A stretch of DNA of 64,000 nt from Bimastos eiseni (taxonomy: Eukaryota; Annelida; Clitellata; Crassiclitellata; Lumbricidae), in the NCBI GenBank assembly GCA_959347315.1, contig OY365810.1, positions 22,648,906 through 22,712,905 on the forward strand, read 5' to 3'. Each line of letters starts with the position of its first letter. The stretch's first letter is position 1. The position numbers and the translations under genes are program-made. Below the pieces are notes generated by a model. The model saw only the letters and a list, made by a program, of their open reading frames with translations, was not told the DNA's origin and made no database searches. Shown here piece by piece: positions 9,710 to 20,427 of the stretch.

Positions 9710-11073
9710 ATGATGAAGGTCCTGTTGGTTTTACTCGTTGCCACCGTGGCTGCTGTCTTCGCTGGATACGACAAAGCTGCATCATACGGTCATTACGAAC
9801 CCGGACTCAGACACGTGTAAGCATCACTTAGGCCTAGGGGTGTAACAAGCGGGGGGCAGAGGGCACCGGCCCCACAGTTTTGAAACTGGGGGCCCCAGTT
9901 TTAGTACTCAGTGCCCCCATGTACCCCAAATCGGTTTTTTATGTTTCTTCAATGGCTGTTTAAAATGACTTTTGTTAAGATAATTTGTTCCCCCCACTTT
10001 TCAAATTGGGGGGGTTGTTGCAAACTAACTCAAATAGTGGGAGGGGGAAAAAAATTCTTTCCGCTTCGCGCAATATTTCATAAATTATGCCCCCCACTTT
10101 TCAAAATCTTGTTACACCTCTACTTAGGCCTTCTTATCAATTTTATAGTCGTCAATGAGCGCTGGATTCATAATAACATATGACAAAGAAACAAGAATTA
10201 TTGTCCCCCTGCATTATGTTTTTATTCTATGTATGCCTGTGCTATCGCAAATCCTTTTATAATATTGTGATTTTTTAATCTGTCAAGAATGCATACAACG
10301 CAGTTTGTGGAAATGGTCGCTATTAGGGCCTAATTAGATGACGAACTTTCAAAATAAGAAAATAGGCTAATTGATCTTGATTGCAAATAATTTTGATCAG
10401 TCCTACATAGTATGACGTAATATCTTCGTTTAATTTTTAAACTGGCAAACCGCGATGTGATCATTTACGAATGATGATAAATAATTGATGATGACAACAC
10501 CTATTTCATTTATAACATTTAAATATAGGCACATATGTAGGCTAAGTCGCACGCACGCCTTACATCTAATTGAACCACCCATTGCCATCGCCTAACGTCA
10601 ACCTTATGCGAAGCAAAAATCTTCCTCGCTTTCTTTGCTCTGCACGCCAAATTCTACCGATTTGACCTATTCTACGAGCCTCCTTCAGCTTAATTTAAAA
10701 TAGAATCACGCTGAAGTACAATATAAGCGTCACACAATCGATTGTTGCCTGGTCGCCTCATTTTATCTGTGCTATAAGCTAGTTTTCACTTAACAAATTA
10801 TGTTAGCAGTTAAAAACTTTTATAAAACAATGTTTCTAAGACACACAAATTGGGATAATTGTTTTTATTGTTCGACTAAACAGGCCAGATGGCGTTGCTT
10901 CCAACTACCAAAATGCTGCACGTCAACTGTACGTCAATCACGTGGCTGAACACGTGGGTTCTGGAACCGGAACTGCTCGGTGGGAAGGTGTACCTGGAAC
11001 TGGAGGAAATTACGGTTACCACGGATACGATAGCCACGAACGCAATCACGGATACGGATATGCTGGATACTAA
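9710..11073 (+). CDS. Peptide gene 4: secreted Gly/Tyr/His-rich peptide, type A (98 aa)
   Basis: Join(9710..9816,10884..11073), 107 + 190 nt. Signal peptide [18 protein letters not shown], then [18 protein letters not shown]. Exon 2 encodes [35 protein letters not shown] and a short tail, HGYDSHERNHGYGYAGY. This is the short exon-2 class, lacking the GDNGYGY extension of gene 2, and it has a unique SHE in the tail. The 1067-bp intron is enlarged by a hAT-like MITE inserted 10 bp after the donor GTAAG. Splicing may still work because the donor itself is intact. Confidence 0.87.
9835..10122. mobile_element. 288-bp hAT-like MITE with 8-bp target duplication
   Basis: Terminal inverted repeats TAGGGGTGTAACAAG and CTTGTTACACCTCTA, flanked on both sides by CTTAGGCC (9827..9834 and 10123..10130). 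An 8-bp duplication and ends of this type are typical of the hAT superfamily. Interior is G-run/C-run rich with no transposase. A second copy lies at 31856..32146. Confidence 0.88.
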
Positions 11074-14000
11074 GCTTCTGATGATGACGACAGATTAAAG
11101 TTGAAATATATAATGATATTCTGTATCTGATAACAAAACTACTTAACTTTATACAATTTTGATCATTGAAAACCTTGGCCTAATAGATAAGCATAGACGA
11201 TCGCGATTTTGAAAATTTCAAATGATTGATGTCTAGATAAAATATAAAATAAATCAAACTCTGTTGTTGTCAAATATCCAATTGCTAAGCTGGCTGGAGA
11301 TATAATTATAGAGAATCACAAGCAGCTCAGCACCAACGCAATCTTGAGCGGCATAAAATTGCATTAGATCAAAATTGTATCATATCTAATTGTGAACCAT
11401 AAGTATCTTCATAATATGAAGATATTTAAAATCTCTTTAATATTATTAAAGAGGAGTCCTGTAAAAAGGATTTGTCTAGAACCGTTGTCATTGGTGAGAA
11501 TCAATGTTGCGTTCGATGTCAGTTCTCTAACTTCTTCTATTCAGGACTATTCGATTTCAACTGATTTGCAACCTGTTTGAGCTTGAGCAGTTTCACTTAC
11601 AGTTTAAAAAAAAATCGATTTTAAAACATTTTTAATAATGAACAACGACGACTTTGACTTTAGTTTTAGATAAGGGGCCGTTCACATATTATATAGCGCA
11701 AAAAACCTCAATTTTTGACTCACCCCTACCCCTAATAATGTTATATAACAGCAGCTGTGACTCCTACCCCTATATTATACAACAGATATGCTACCTACCC
11801 CTACCCTACCCCAGTGTATAAGCACATTAAAAGACATACCATCGACATAATTGCATTGCAAAATTTGAAACTTTTATAAAAATACAATGTTAATTAGCGC
11901 TTTAATAGTGACTAGATTATGTTAGTTAGTACTGTAATTTAGTTACTATACTATGCAAATTAGCACATTAATCGTTTAATACTAGAAATTCACGATGCAT
12001 TAGTAAAGTTAACTAATACAGCATGAAGAAAGCATACCTTTAAAAGAGTTCAAACCACATTAAAACCCTCTAACATTTATAGAACTTAGGCCTAATTAGC
12101 TTAATAATCGGACTTTTAATGGCGCTAAATTCACTTGTATTAATTACGGTAACTAATTGGGTAGTCTACGATTGTCACCATATATCTACATGCAGGCCTA
12201 CTAATACAGTATGATAATACATGGTAGTGACATAAATCCTATCTAAAAACTCAATTTTTCCCCTCCTGTTTTGCACTAGAAATGAGGATTACAATATCAC
12301 ACAGAATCGATTGGATTAATATTGCACTAACAGGTATTTATCGATAAGTTCGCGGTACAACTCCACCTATTTAATAGCGTATGATACAGAGTGTATGTAT
12401 ACTACACCTACAATTGGGCATTTAAGCAAACATATAAACTATTTACACATACTATAGAAAATGAAATCAAACATCTTGATAATATCTACCGAAACAATTA
12501 TTTCAAGTGAAATAATTTTTATTTAAACCAGAATTAAAACAAGTCACAGAGAATTGAATTTAAGAGCTTTTGAAGCTATGCACAAGAAATTGTTAAAATT
12601 GTAAACAGGAAATTGTTCAAAGTGGGTTTATAAAAAATAAGTAAGAACGTCAAATCAATTCGCAAGGTGTCAGCTGACGGTGCAAGTTTTGGTTGGCAAC
12701 GTATTGTGAACTTCCATTAAGCAATGAAGTTCCGTGGTACATGGAATCTCCAATTGACAGGCATAATATCATAAGCTGAAAAAAGTTTGTTATATAACGA
12801 AACCTTCGACCCACTTTGAACAGTAAAAATAGCGATGATGAAGAAGCCAAATGTAATTGAAACTGTCGGTAATGCTTAGCAGCAGCACATCGTGTTTTGT
12901 GACAAAGTGACATAGCGCAATGTAATGACCCTCCTTATTGCCGTGAATTGATGCTTCCTGTATATTTTATTTCATTATAAATACGACAGAAGTCACGAAA
13001 CTAAATTGTCCGATCACAATGACGCATAGAAGTCTCAATAAACTTTAAATAGAAGACCCTCATAGATATTTTTCAGTACTATAGGAGATTCGAAGTTATA
13101 GCTGTTCAAAATGCCGAGGCATCTTTGTAAATTTGAAATAGACTGTATTGGATTCAAGATATTTAATCGAGCGTGAGATAATCACGTGACACTCAAACAA
13201 CGGCATTAAAGGCAGATTAAAAAAACTCGTTTATTGTTATCCAACTTGGATCAACACGAACACAAAATAAAGTACAAACATGTGACTTAAAATTAATAGG
13301 AGCAAACGTTGCTAAAGGAGGAATAGCAAAACACAACTTAACAGGATGAACGATGGATAACATGGAGGATCCAAAGGAGGAATATCCCGCTAGAGGGAAC
13401 TCCAAGAAAGTTTTCAAAATACTTGTATTCACTAATCACCTGCTAATCACCAGACGGGCAGCGAAGAACCTGCTTAGATTACAGATAATATGTGTCAGAG
13501 AAGGAAGTGAGTAAGTAAGTGAGCATTGTTATCAAATAAAAAGGTAAAAAATAGAAAGAATAGAGAAAAATGCATAACATTCTTAGCTGAACTTAACTAA
13601 GAATCATTAACACACGGCGGAAGAATATGGGGAGACGAATTTATAGGATGGAAATCAATAGCATTCTATAAGGAACATACTAATACTAGTGAGGAAACGA
13701 AGAGTTCCAATGAAATAGGAATTAAAATGTACTAATATTATGAACATCAAAGCTAGTTATTAACAACTATCGGAATCTAGCAATTACTTACGGAGTAAAA
13801 TTGTAGATGAGGTTATATTTCGAATTCTATGGTGATCAAAAGTATAGCAAGTTCCAGACTCTAGGCCCAGCGACTCACAGAGAAAAACTGGTATTAGTTC
13901 TAGCAAAATACGGCCAATAATGATTGGACGAGTGAGTGGGGTAATCATGAATTTCTTCCGCCTTAGTAAAATATTTAATAAAAGCTGATGGGAGACTGCT

Positions 14001-14094
14001 GAGAACATAAACGTAGGTATTTGAAAGGTGGTAATTTGCTTTGTTCCAAGTATACGGTGTTGTTTAAATAACGGTGCAGATCGAGTCCAGTGGG
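11074..14094. other. Gene-free spacer
   Basis: The first 300 bp is the shared type A 3' flank (CTAAGCTGGCTGGAGATATA at about 11285). Around 11673..11830 is a block starting GGGGCCGTTCACATATTATA with CCCCTACCCC runs that resembles one end of a MITE, without a clear partner. The rest is AT-rich, with only short frames and nothing recognisable. Confidence 0.5.
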
Positions 14095-14620
14095 TTACTT
14101 CTTAAATAAATCAAAGAGTCTTTTTCGAAAGTTTTCAAGTTTGACTAAGTAGGAGGGATAATTTGAGGCCCATACCAAGTAGTCGAAGTATGGATGAATC
14201 ATAGTGAAGTAGAGTTGCCTGCGTTTTGCTATTGGTTGTTTATTGGAGACTCCTCGTAATGTACCAAAGTTTTTGGAAGCTTTCACCGAGAAATGGTCAA
14301 TGTGACTTTACCATTTTAAATTAGCGTCAATTTGTATTCCCAGAAAGTGAGTAGAGGAGGTTTGGGTAAGCGGAGTACCATTAAATGTGAGCAAGACATT
14401 TACAGGTATACATTTCCTATGGGAATTAAATAATATAAAACTGTTTTTTCTATGTTAATTGTTAATTTATTGGCTGTGAACCAATCAGATACTTTTCCCA
14501 TTTCAAATATTAGCGCATCAATTAAGATTTGGTAAGAATAGTGGGAATAAAACAGATTCGTATCGTCAGCGAAGAATAGTCAGATCGGGCCTATTTCGGA
14601 TGGATCGGGTGTGGTGAGGT
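14095..14620 (-). pseudogene. Decayed CR1/L2-like reverse transcriptase fragment
   Basis: On the minus strand, translated pieces include FFADDTNLF (the catalytic FADD box, near 14570), DWFTANKLTINIEKT and then YFTMIHPYFDYLVWASNYPS. These are the palm-to-thumb motifs of a jockey/CR1-clade reverse transcriptase. Stops and frameshifts separate them, and the 5' part and endonuclease are absent. Confidence 0.75.
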
Positions 14621-15239
14621 CATAAAAATTGAACCCATGGACAACTCTGTTAAAGCCGCTTATATTTTCAGGTATCTTACACAATGAATATAGTTCAATC
14701 TCCTATTATGCCGAACTGCGCACCATTATTTTGTTCACTAAACTGTTCTTCCAGCAGAAGATAATAAATAGGTGATAAATGCTATAAAGTGTCCGTAAAG
14801 CGCCATGACCATAAGACTATCGAACACCTGATCAAAAATGGGAATAATAGACTCTAGAAAGTTTGCATTTAAGTAATAATTACATCTTCTTAGGCTTTGA
14901 CGAAGTCTCAGTGAGGATTCTCGTTTATTAGTAATAGCCTGCAAGGTTGGTTCAACGCATCCTAGTTACATGATATTTGATTAGCATTTAACTGATCTTT
15001 AGTCAAATATGGGCATTTTAGTGAAAAATAGTCATATCTTGGCGATTATTTTAGTCCTTGAGCATGAACGTGAATACTTGAAAACATCTTTGTTAATGCC
15101 TCTCTGGGTATACACAGAGGCTCAGCCTATGATCAAAATATCTGTGCAGTTTATCATTTTGAAAGTTCTAACCGGTATTGAAATCGTATCCAAATTAAAC
15201 AAATCGTATGTAGCTAAAACACATCCGCAAGACGGGTAT

Positions 15240-16445
15240 GGGGACATACGGGTATCGATCATAAGACGATCAGAGATTGATTCATCATAGGTCGTTTGGT
15301 CACAGGGACCATTGGTCACAGGGACGATTGGTCTGACCAATCGTCTCTATGACCGACAGTCCCTATGACCTGTTTGGTCATAGGGACTATCGGTCATAAG
15401 AGGATTGGCATAGGGACGAAGGGTCGTATGTTCAAATATTGTTATCATTAGTGGATCGAAGCAGCCACCATATGAACTTTCCGTGATTCACTTCCAAATG
15501 CCCGAGTGTCAGGTTGTTGCTCTTACCTAACACAGAGTATTTTGAGAAAAATTAATGAAATTAACAAAATAGGATTGAAAACGGTTTACGAAAACAACGA
15601 CGTCGTGCGTGGTTTCTTCCGCTGCGCTTGTGATTCCGAAAGACGCCATAGAATCGTTTAAATTCTAATCGTATCTGTGCCAGTAGTCGATGACATGGAC
15701 AAGCTGATCTCATATTTCGAGCGCACCGACTGACATTAGGGGTTGTCGTTTAAGAGGTCGTGGCACAAATTATGGACCACCGCAGTTCGACATCGAACTA
15801 TGGAATCATCGAGATGTGGATGCGGAGGGAATAGCACGAACGACTTACACCATGGAAGGATGGCAACACAGACTTCAAACGCAATTCCAACGTAGCAATC
15901 CTACAATGTGAAAATTCCTCTCTCTATAAACGATTGCATGAAGCAGGAAGCAGCATTCTTCCAGGGTGTGCCGGGAATTGAACAACCAAGTGCAAAGAGA
16001 TATCGCCTATGATTATCGTGTCATGCGAGCTGTTGCTATTTATGGGAAAACCCAAACCCGACATTCTAACTTATCTGCGAGCCTTGTCTTATAATATGTT
16101 TTTTAAGTAGTAAAAATTATTCCTATGTTCTACAAACTCTCATGTAGTTTTTGTATATGCCCTATGGCTTTGTGTTTCTTAGTTTTCAATAAATAGACCT
16201 ATGTGCGTTTATGAACTCTAGTCAACTTTATAAACTTTAATAACTCTAAATGAGTTGACTATGACCAATCGTCCATATGACCGATAGTCCCTATGACCAA
16301 TTGACCCTATGGCCAATAATCCCTTTGACAATCGTCCCTATGATGGATAGTCCCTACGACCAATTATGACCATTCGACCTATGACCGATCATCTTATGCC
16401 CAATCATCCTATGCCCAATCGTTCTATGACCAATCATCCCAGATC
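15240..16445. mobile_element. Decayed Mutator-like element with palindromic-array ends
   Basis: The left end (15285..15430) and the right end (16260..16440) are inverted arrays of an approximately 18-bp unit, GACCAATCGTCCCTATGACC and variants. Between them is a translated relic of a FLYWCH/MULE-type transposase. The architecture matches 4930..7249, but the repeat unit differs. No target duplication could be fixed because the ends are diffuse. Confidence 0.65.
15690..16060 (+). pseudogene. Relic of a FLYWCH/MULE-type transposase C-terminus
   Basis: One frame reads NYGPPQFDIELWNHRD, then RTTYTMEGWQHRLQTQF and RSNPTM followed by an in-frame TGA where the family usually has Trp. It then runs INDCMKQEAAFFQGVPGIEQ and KRYRL. 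The order (WN, then TTN-type, then E-W-H, then a HPT-W position, then KQE and RYR) is that of proteins with N-terminal FLYWCH fingers and a MULE transposase domain. Upstream LISYFERT fits the same model but is broken by stops. Confidence 0.65.
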
Positions 16446-16449
16446 TCGC

Positions 16450-17440
16450 AAGATGATATAGCAAAATACTAATCTTAGATAGTTCAACACATTCGAAATT
16501 CCTTTCAATACCTCAACGTTTTAAATAGTAGCTCATGCTACAATATAATTGAACTATGACGATCTGTCCATTTGCAAGTTTCTTCTACAGAGGATTGAAT
16601 GCATTATTTTCTCGAACAGTTATCTTTCGTGATATAGGCCTATTTTGTAGCCAAATTATATTTTAAATATTCTAGAGGTTTAAATAAATTGTAAGGAAGA
16701 AAGAAGTTATTACGCAAAGTCACAAATAACATAACGAAGTGCAGTGTAAGATTTCTTTGAGGGTTCCCATTTGATCGGTCCTTCTTAATAATCGTCATTA
16801 TGTGCTGTTCTAATCAAATAGAATGCTACATATAACGCCGTTTTCGTGAAGCAAAAGACCACGGTCAACAACCACCTTAGGTGTTACAGTATTCAAAGTC
16901 ATAGTTCAGCTCAAAGCTGGTCCCAAAGTCGACAAATCAGATAAACTATCATTAATGAGGTCAAGTTCGGACAGAAAGCAAGCTGAAACAGATAATCGAG
17001 TAGTCAAAGAATCGTAAAAATATTTACACAGAGCCAAAATTGATTTCAACTCATTACAATTGTTTCAGGAGTAGACAACTTTCACAAGCCTCCACTGTTA
17101 TGTTATATGGAGATACTAGTCTGATGTCTTACAAATATTGCTGTGTAGTCTAATGCAATGGTGATGCAAGGGGTAATGATGGTGCTGGTGCTAAGTTGCA
17201 TATCGGTTTCTATATCTCACCCGCCAGAAGAGATATTAGCTATTTGACGATAATGAAATTGTATTTAGTTATTTTTTTTATTAGACGTTATTAATGTAAA
17301 AAATTTAAAAATCTCAACCAACGAAACGCATTTATTAAAGCGAGGTTTTTCAATGATCCCAATTGCACACAGTTCAGTAGCTATGTGAGAAAATACAGCA
17401 TATAATATTATTTTTTATTTCCTTCCATCATCATAATTTA
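16450..17440. other. Spacer containing the duplicated 3' flank of gene 5
   Basis: From about 16,900 the sequence matches the flanks of genes 7 and 9 (GACAAATCAGATAAACT at 16935 also occurs near 31520). Nothing coding is seen. Confidence 0.55.
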
Positions 17441-17450
17441 TGTCAGAAAC

Positions 17451-18334
17451 CTAGTATCCAGCGTATCCATATCTATTGTCGCCATATCCGTATCCGTGAT
17501 TACGTCCATGACCGCCATATCCATGGTAACCGTAATTTCCGACAGTTCCAGGCACACCTTCCCACCGAGCAGTTCCGGTTCCAGATCCGACGTGTTCAGC
17601 CACGTGATTGACGTACAGTTGACGTGCAGCATTTTGGTAGTTCGAAGCAACGCCATCTGGCCTGTTTTGTCATAACGTAATAAATAATAACATCATATTT
17701 CAATATATTAAGTCAATTTCTTTTAGAGATTTCATTGTGTATGCGTTCTTAACTATTAATATTGTTAGTTTGCTTAGTCAAAACGCAGAGTGAACAAAGC
17801 GGAAAGTCAAAAAGCGCAGGATATCTACCTACTTACATGCAGTTACGAGCCAATCTGAGTTATATTTAAAGGATTTGCGATAACGATCTACTGATTTTTT
17901 AATAATCCAAATTCATCTGTTTGCTATCAAACGTTTAAATGATCACGCATTAGAAGTCTGATTTTATAAGACAATACGTTGATGTAACGAATATCCTCGA
18001 CATCTTGTATAATGAATACAGAGTATTTAGCAAAAAACATGGAGTTGTTGCTCTGTATACATTTCTACATAGCCCAAAAGATGAAAGTAATCAAAGTATG
18101 CCGTGTATTCATTGATCTAAGCTCACATTAAATTACGGCAAATTTAATTTCTATTTCTCAATCGAAGATTAAAATGAATCCTGGTCTATTGAATATCATA
18201 GAAATTAATTGAATCAGTTGAACTTACACGTGTCTGAGTCCTGGTTCGTAGTGACCGTAGGATGCAGTGTTGTCGTATCCAGCGAAGACAGCAGCCACTG
18301 TGGCAACGAGTAAAACCAACAGGACCTTCATCAT
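17451..18334 (-). CDS. Peptide gene 5: secreted Gly/Tyr/His-rich peptide, type A (105 aa)
   Basis: Complement(join(17451..17661,18228..18334)), 107 + 211 nt. Signal peptide [18 protein letters not shown], then [18 protein letters not shown]. Exon 2 encodes [35 protein letters not shown] (Val replaces the usual Gly) and the long tail GYGDNRYGYAGY. Intron 566 bp. TATA box at 18422..18430 (minus). The arrangement is head-to-head with type B gene 6, the mirror image of gene pairs 1/2 and 3/4. Nearly identical to gene 9 in exon 2. Confidence 0.88.
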
Positions 18335-18867
18335 CACACTTGTTCTGTAGACGGTAAGTTTACCACTTGTCTTCGAAACGAAAGCAGACTGAACTGTGAT
18401 AACTTACCACAACAGAACGGACCTTTTATAGGGCCACTGGACAGCAACATCTGTTCAACCTTGTGCATTCCAGCATGCATCACATGCTAGACAGACAGAA
18501 AAGGACAGAAGCGGAGACGGACACGAAGTTTCGTGGGGACATCTATTTACACGCCATTGTCAGCAACTGATGTCTGAAGTGAGCACACTGGCGAAGCAGA
18601 CTATAACTATGTGCCTATTGTATCCTTACATGCAAGCAATCAGTTGACCTTCTAATTATCCGAATATTGTCACAGATGGAGTCTGTCTGTCTGTCCGTCT
18701 GTCTGTCTGTCTGTCTGCCTTTCTGATTGTTTTCTCTCTATCTAAGTGCATGTGAGAGCGAATTGTCGTCGTCCAGTATAAAAGGACCATCGTGATGTAG
18801 TCTATTGTCATAGTTCAGTTCGACTTCGTTTCGTAGCTAAGTCGCCATCAGCCGCTGAGAGAACAAG
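18335..18867. promoter_or_regulatory. Divergent promoter of peptide genes 5 and 6
   Basis: 533 bp. Gene 5 TATA at 18422..18430 (minus strand TATAAAAGG) with CCAGTGGCCC just upstream. Gene 6 TATA at 18777..18785 (plus), followed by the type B leader GTCATAGTTCAG. A (GTCT)n run occupies about 18680..18716 between them. Confidence 0.78.
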
Positions 18868-20253
18868 ATGAAGGTCGTTCTGGTTTTATTTGTTGCTACT
18901 GTGACTGTTGTCTTCGCTGGGTATGACAAAGCCACTTCATACGATCACTACGAACCAGGACTCAGACACGTGTAAGCACTAAGCACAACATTATATCCAC
19001 TGCAACTAAAATCCAAAATGTGCGCAAAATGTTCTTAAATCGAGGATATGTTTTCTTCATTACATTCTGTTATTTGCTGTAACCGCGAGGCAAGGCATCA
19101 AGTTATTGAGAAACATTCCCTATATCAAACTATTTAATTGAAATCAAATGGAATTTCAGTTAATTTTAATTTAAAAACTGACACTTTCGTCGAGTCTTGT
19201 ATAAAGATAATTGACCTTGCATTTTTTAGAACCTTTAATTAAAGATTTTTATGTCAGAATTACGCTTGTCCAATTTTCAAATTAGGACCCGAATATTGTT
19301 CCTGGCACTATTCCTCTCGGTTCTTCCTCTGGAATAGTTTTCGGAATGAGGTCCAAAACAAGAAAAAAAACAATAAACTTATGAAATAGAATATAACTTA
19401 TTTAAGAAATATCTATCTAATGGCTAACTAGTGACGTTGTTTAATGCATTTCATGCTAAAAATAAAGCGTCATATGAGACGTAGGCCTACGCCACCGTAG
19501 ACTCAATCACTGTTCAAAGTGCTTATGATTTGCAAAGAAAAAGTATAAGTACTAATGCATCTATTTGATTTCACGAAACAGCCCGATATAAGTAAATTGT
19601 TCTAGACTACGAGCACATCGAAAGTAGGCCTATTCCATATCTAGACAAGGACATTTTGTTTTCAAACGACTCTACTGTAAATGATTTAACTTTTGTAATA
19701 GCTCACTATTCATGTGTAACCTCGATGAAACGTGCTTAATGCCTAGGACACGTGATATACACGTGATGGTTATATCCCGTCACTTATTGAGTCATGCAGA
19801 CAATAACATTTGTAGCGATGGTGTGAAGCTCGTACATTAAAATATTGTGAATCAGGTTTAAGTGAACAATTGTATAGTTTTTTGTAAATGAAAGTCAATG
19901 AGTAAAATGTATTGAGGAATTGTCCAGGAGAAGCTAACTAAGTCCCGTTCAATTCGTCCCGAGTTTTTAACACAATACCGCCGATTCTAATGTCTGATTA
20001 AGAATTTGTTGACTGATTAATCAGTGAGGATCGGCTTTGATGCAAATATCTCTGCGTTGACAGGCCAGATGGCGTTGCCTCTAACTATCAAAATGCTGCA
20101 CGTCAACTGCACGTCAATCACGTGGCTGAACATGTGGGTTCCGGAACAGGAGCTGCTCGTTGGGAAGGCGTGCCTGGAACTGGAGGAAATTACGGTTACC
20201 ACGGATACGATGGGCACGGACGCAATCACGGCTACGGATATGCTGGATATTAA
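18868..20253 (+). CDS. Peptide gene 6: type B exon 1 joined to type A-like exon 2 (97 aa)
   Basis: Join(18868..18971,20064..20253), 104 + 190 nt. Exon 1 is type B: MKVVLVLFVATVTVVFA, then [18 protein letters not shown]. The 3' part of the 1092-bp intron also resembles type B introns (TTTGATGCAAATATCT). Exon 2 however ends NHGYGYAGY like type A, and its 3' UTR starts AAATTTCT as in gene 2. Seventy bp further on lies a truncated type B exon 2 with type B 3' flank. The simplest reading is a recombination that placed an A-like exon 2 in front of the original. The frame is intact and the product should be secreted. Confidence 0.85.
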
Positions 20254-20322
20254 ATTTCTTCAACCTTCAACTAAGACATTTAAAAGAGCAATTTATGTAG
20301 TAATCAATAAATCGACGACTCA

Positions 20323-20427
20323 GCTCGTTGGGAAGGCGTGCCCGGAACTGGCGGAAATAACGGTTGCCATGGCTATGGTGGACCCGGCTACGATGGCCAA
20401 GGACGCATCCACGGATATGGATACTAG
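20323..20427 (+). pseudogene. Truncated type B exon 2 behind gene 6
   Basis: Starts abruptly at the codons for [11 protein letters not shown] and runs to HGYGGPGYDGQGRIHGYGY and TAG. The first 90 nt and the splice acceptor are missing. The downstream 250 bp matches the 3' flanks of type B genes 3 and 8 (AACAGTTAC, CCTCCATCTCGTCTGT). It is the likely former exon 2 of gene 6. Confidence 0.8.
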
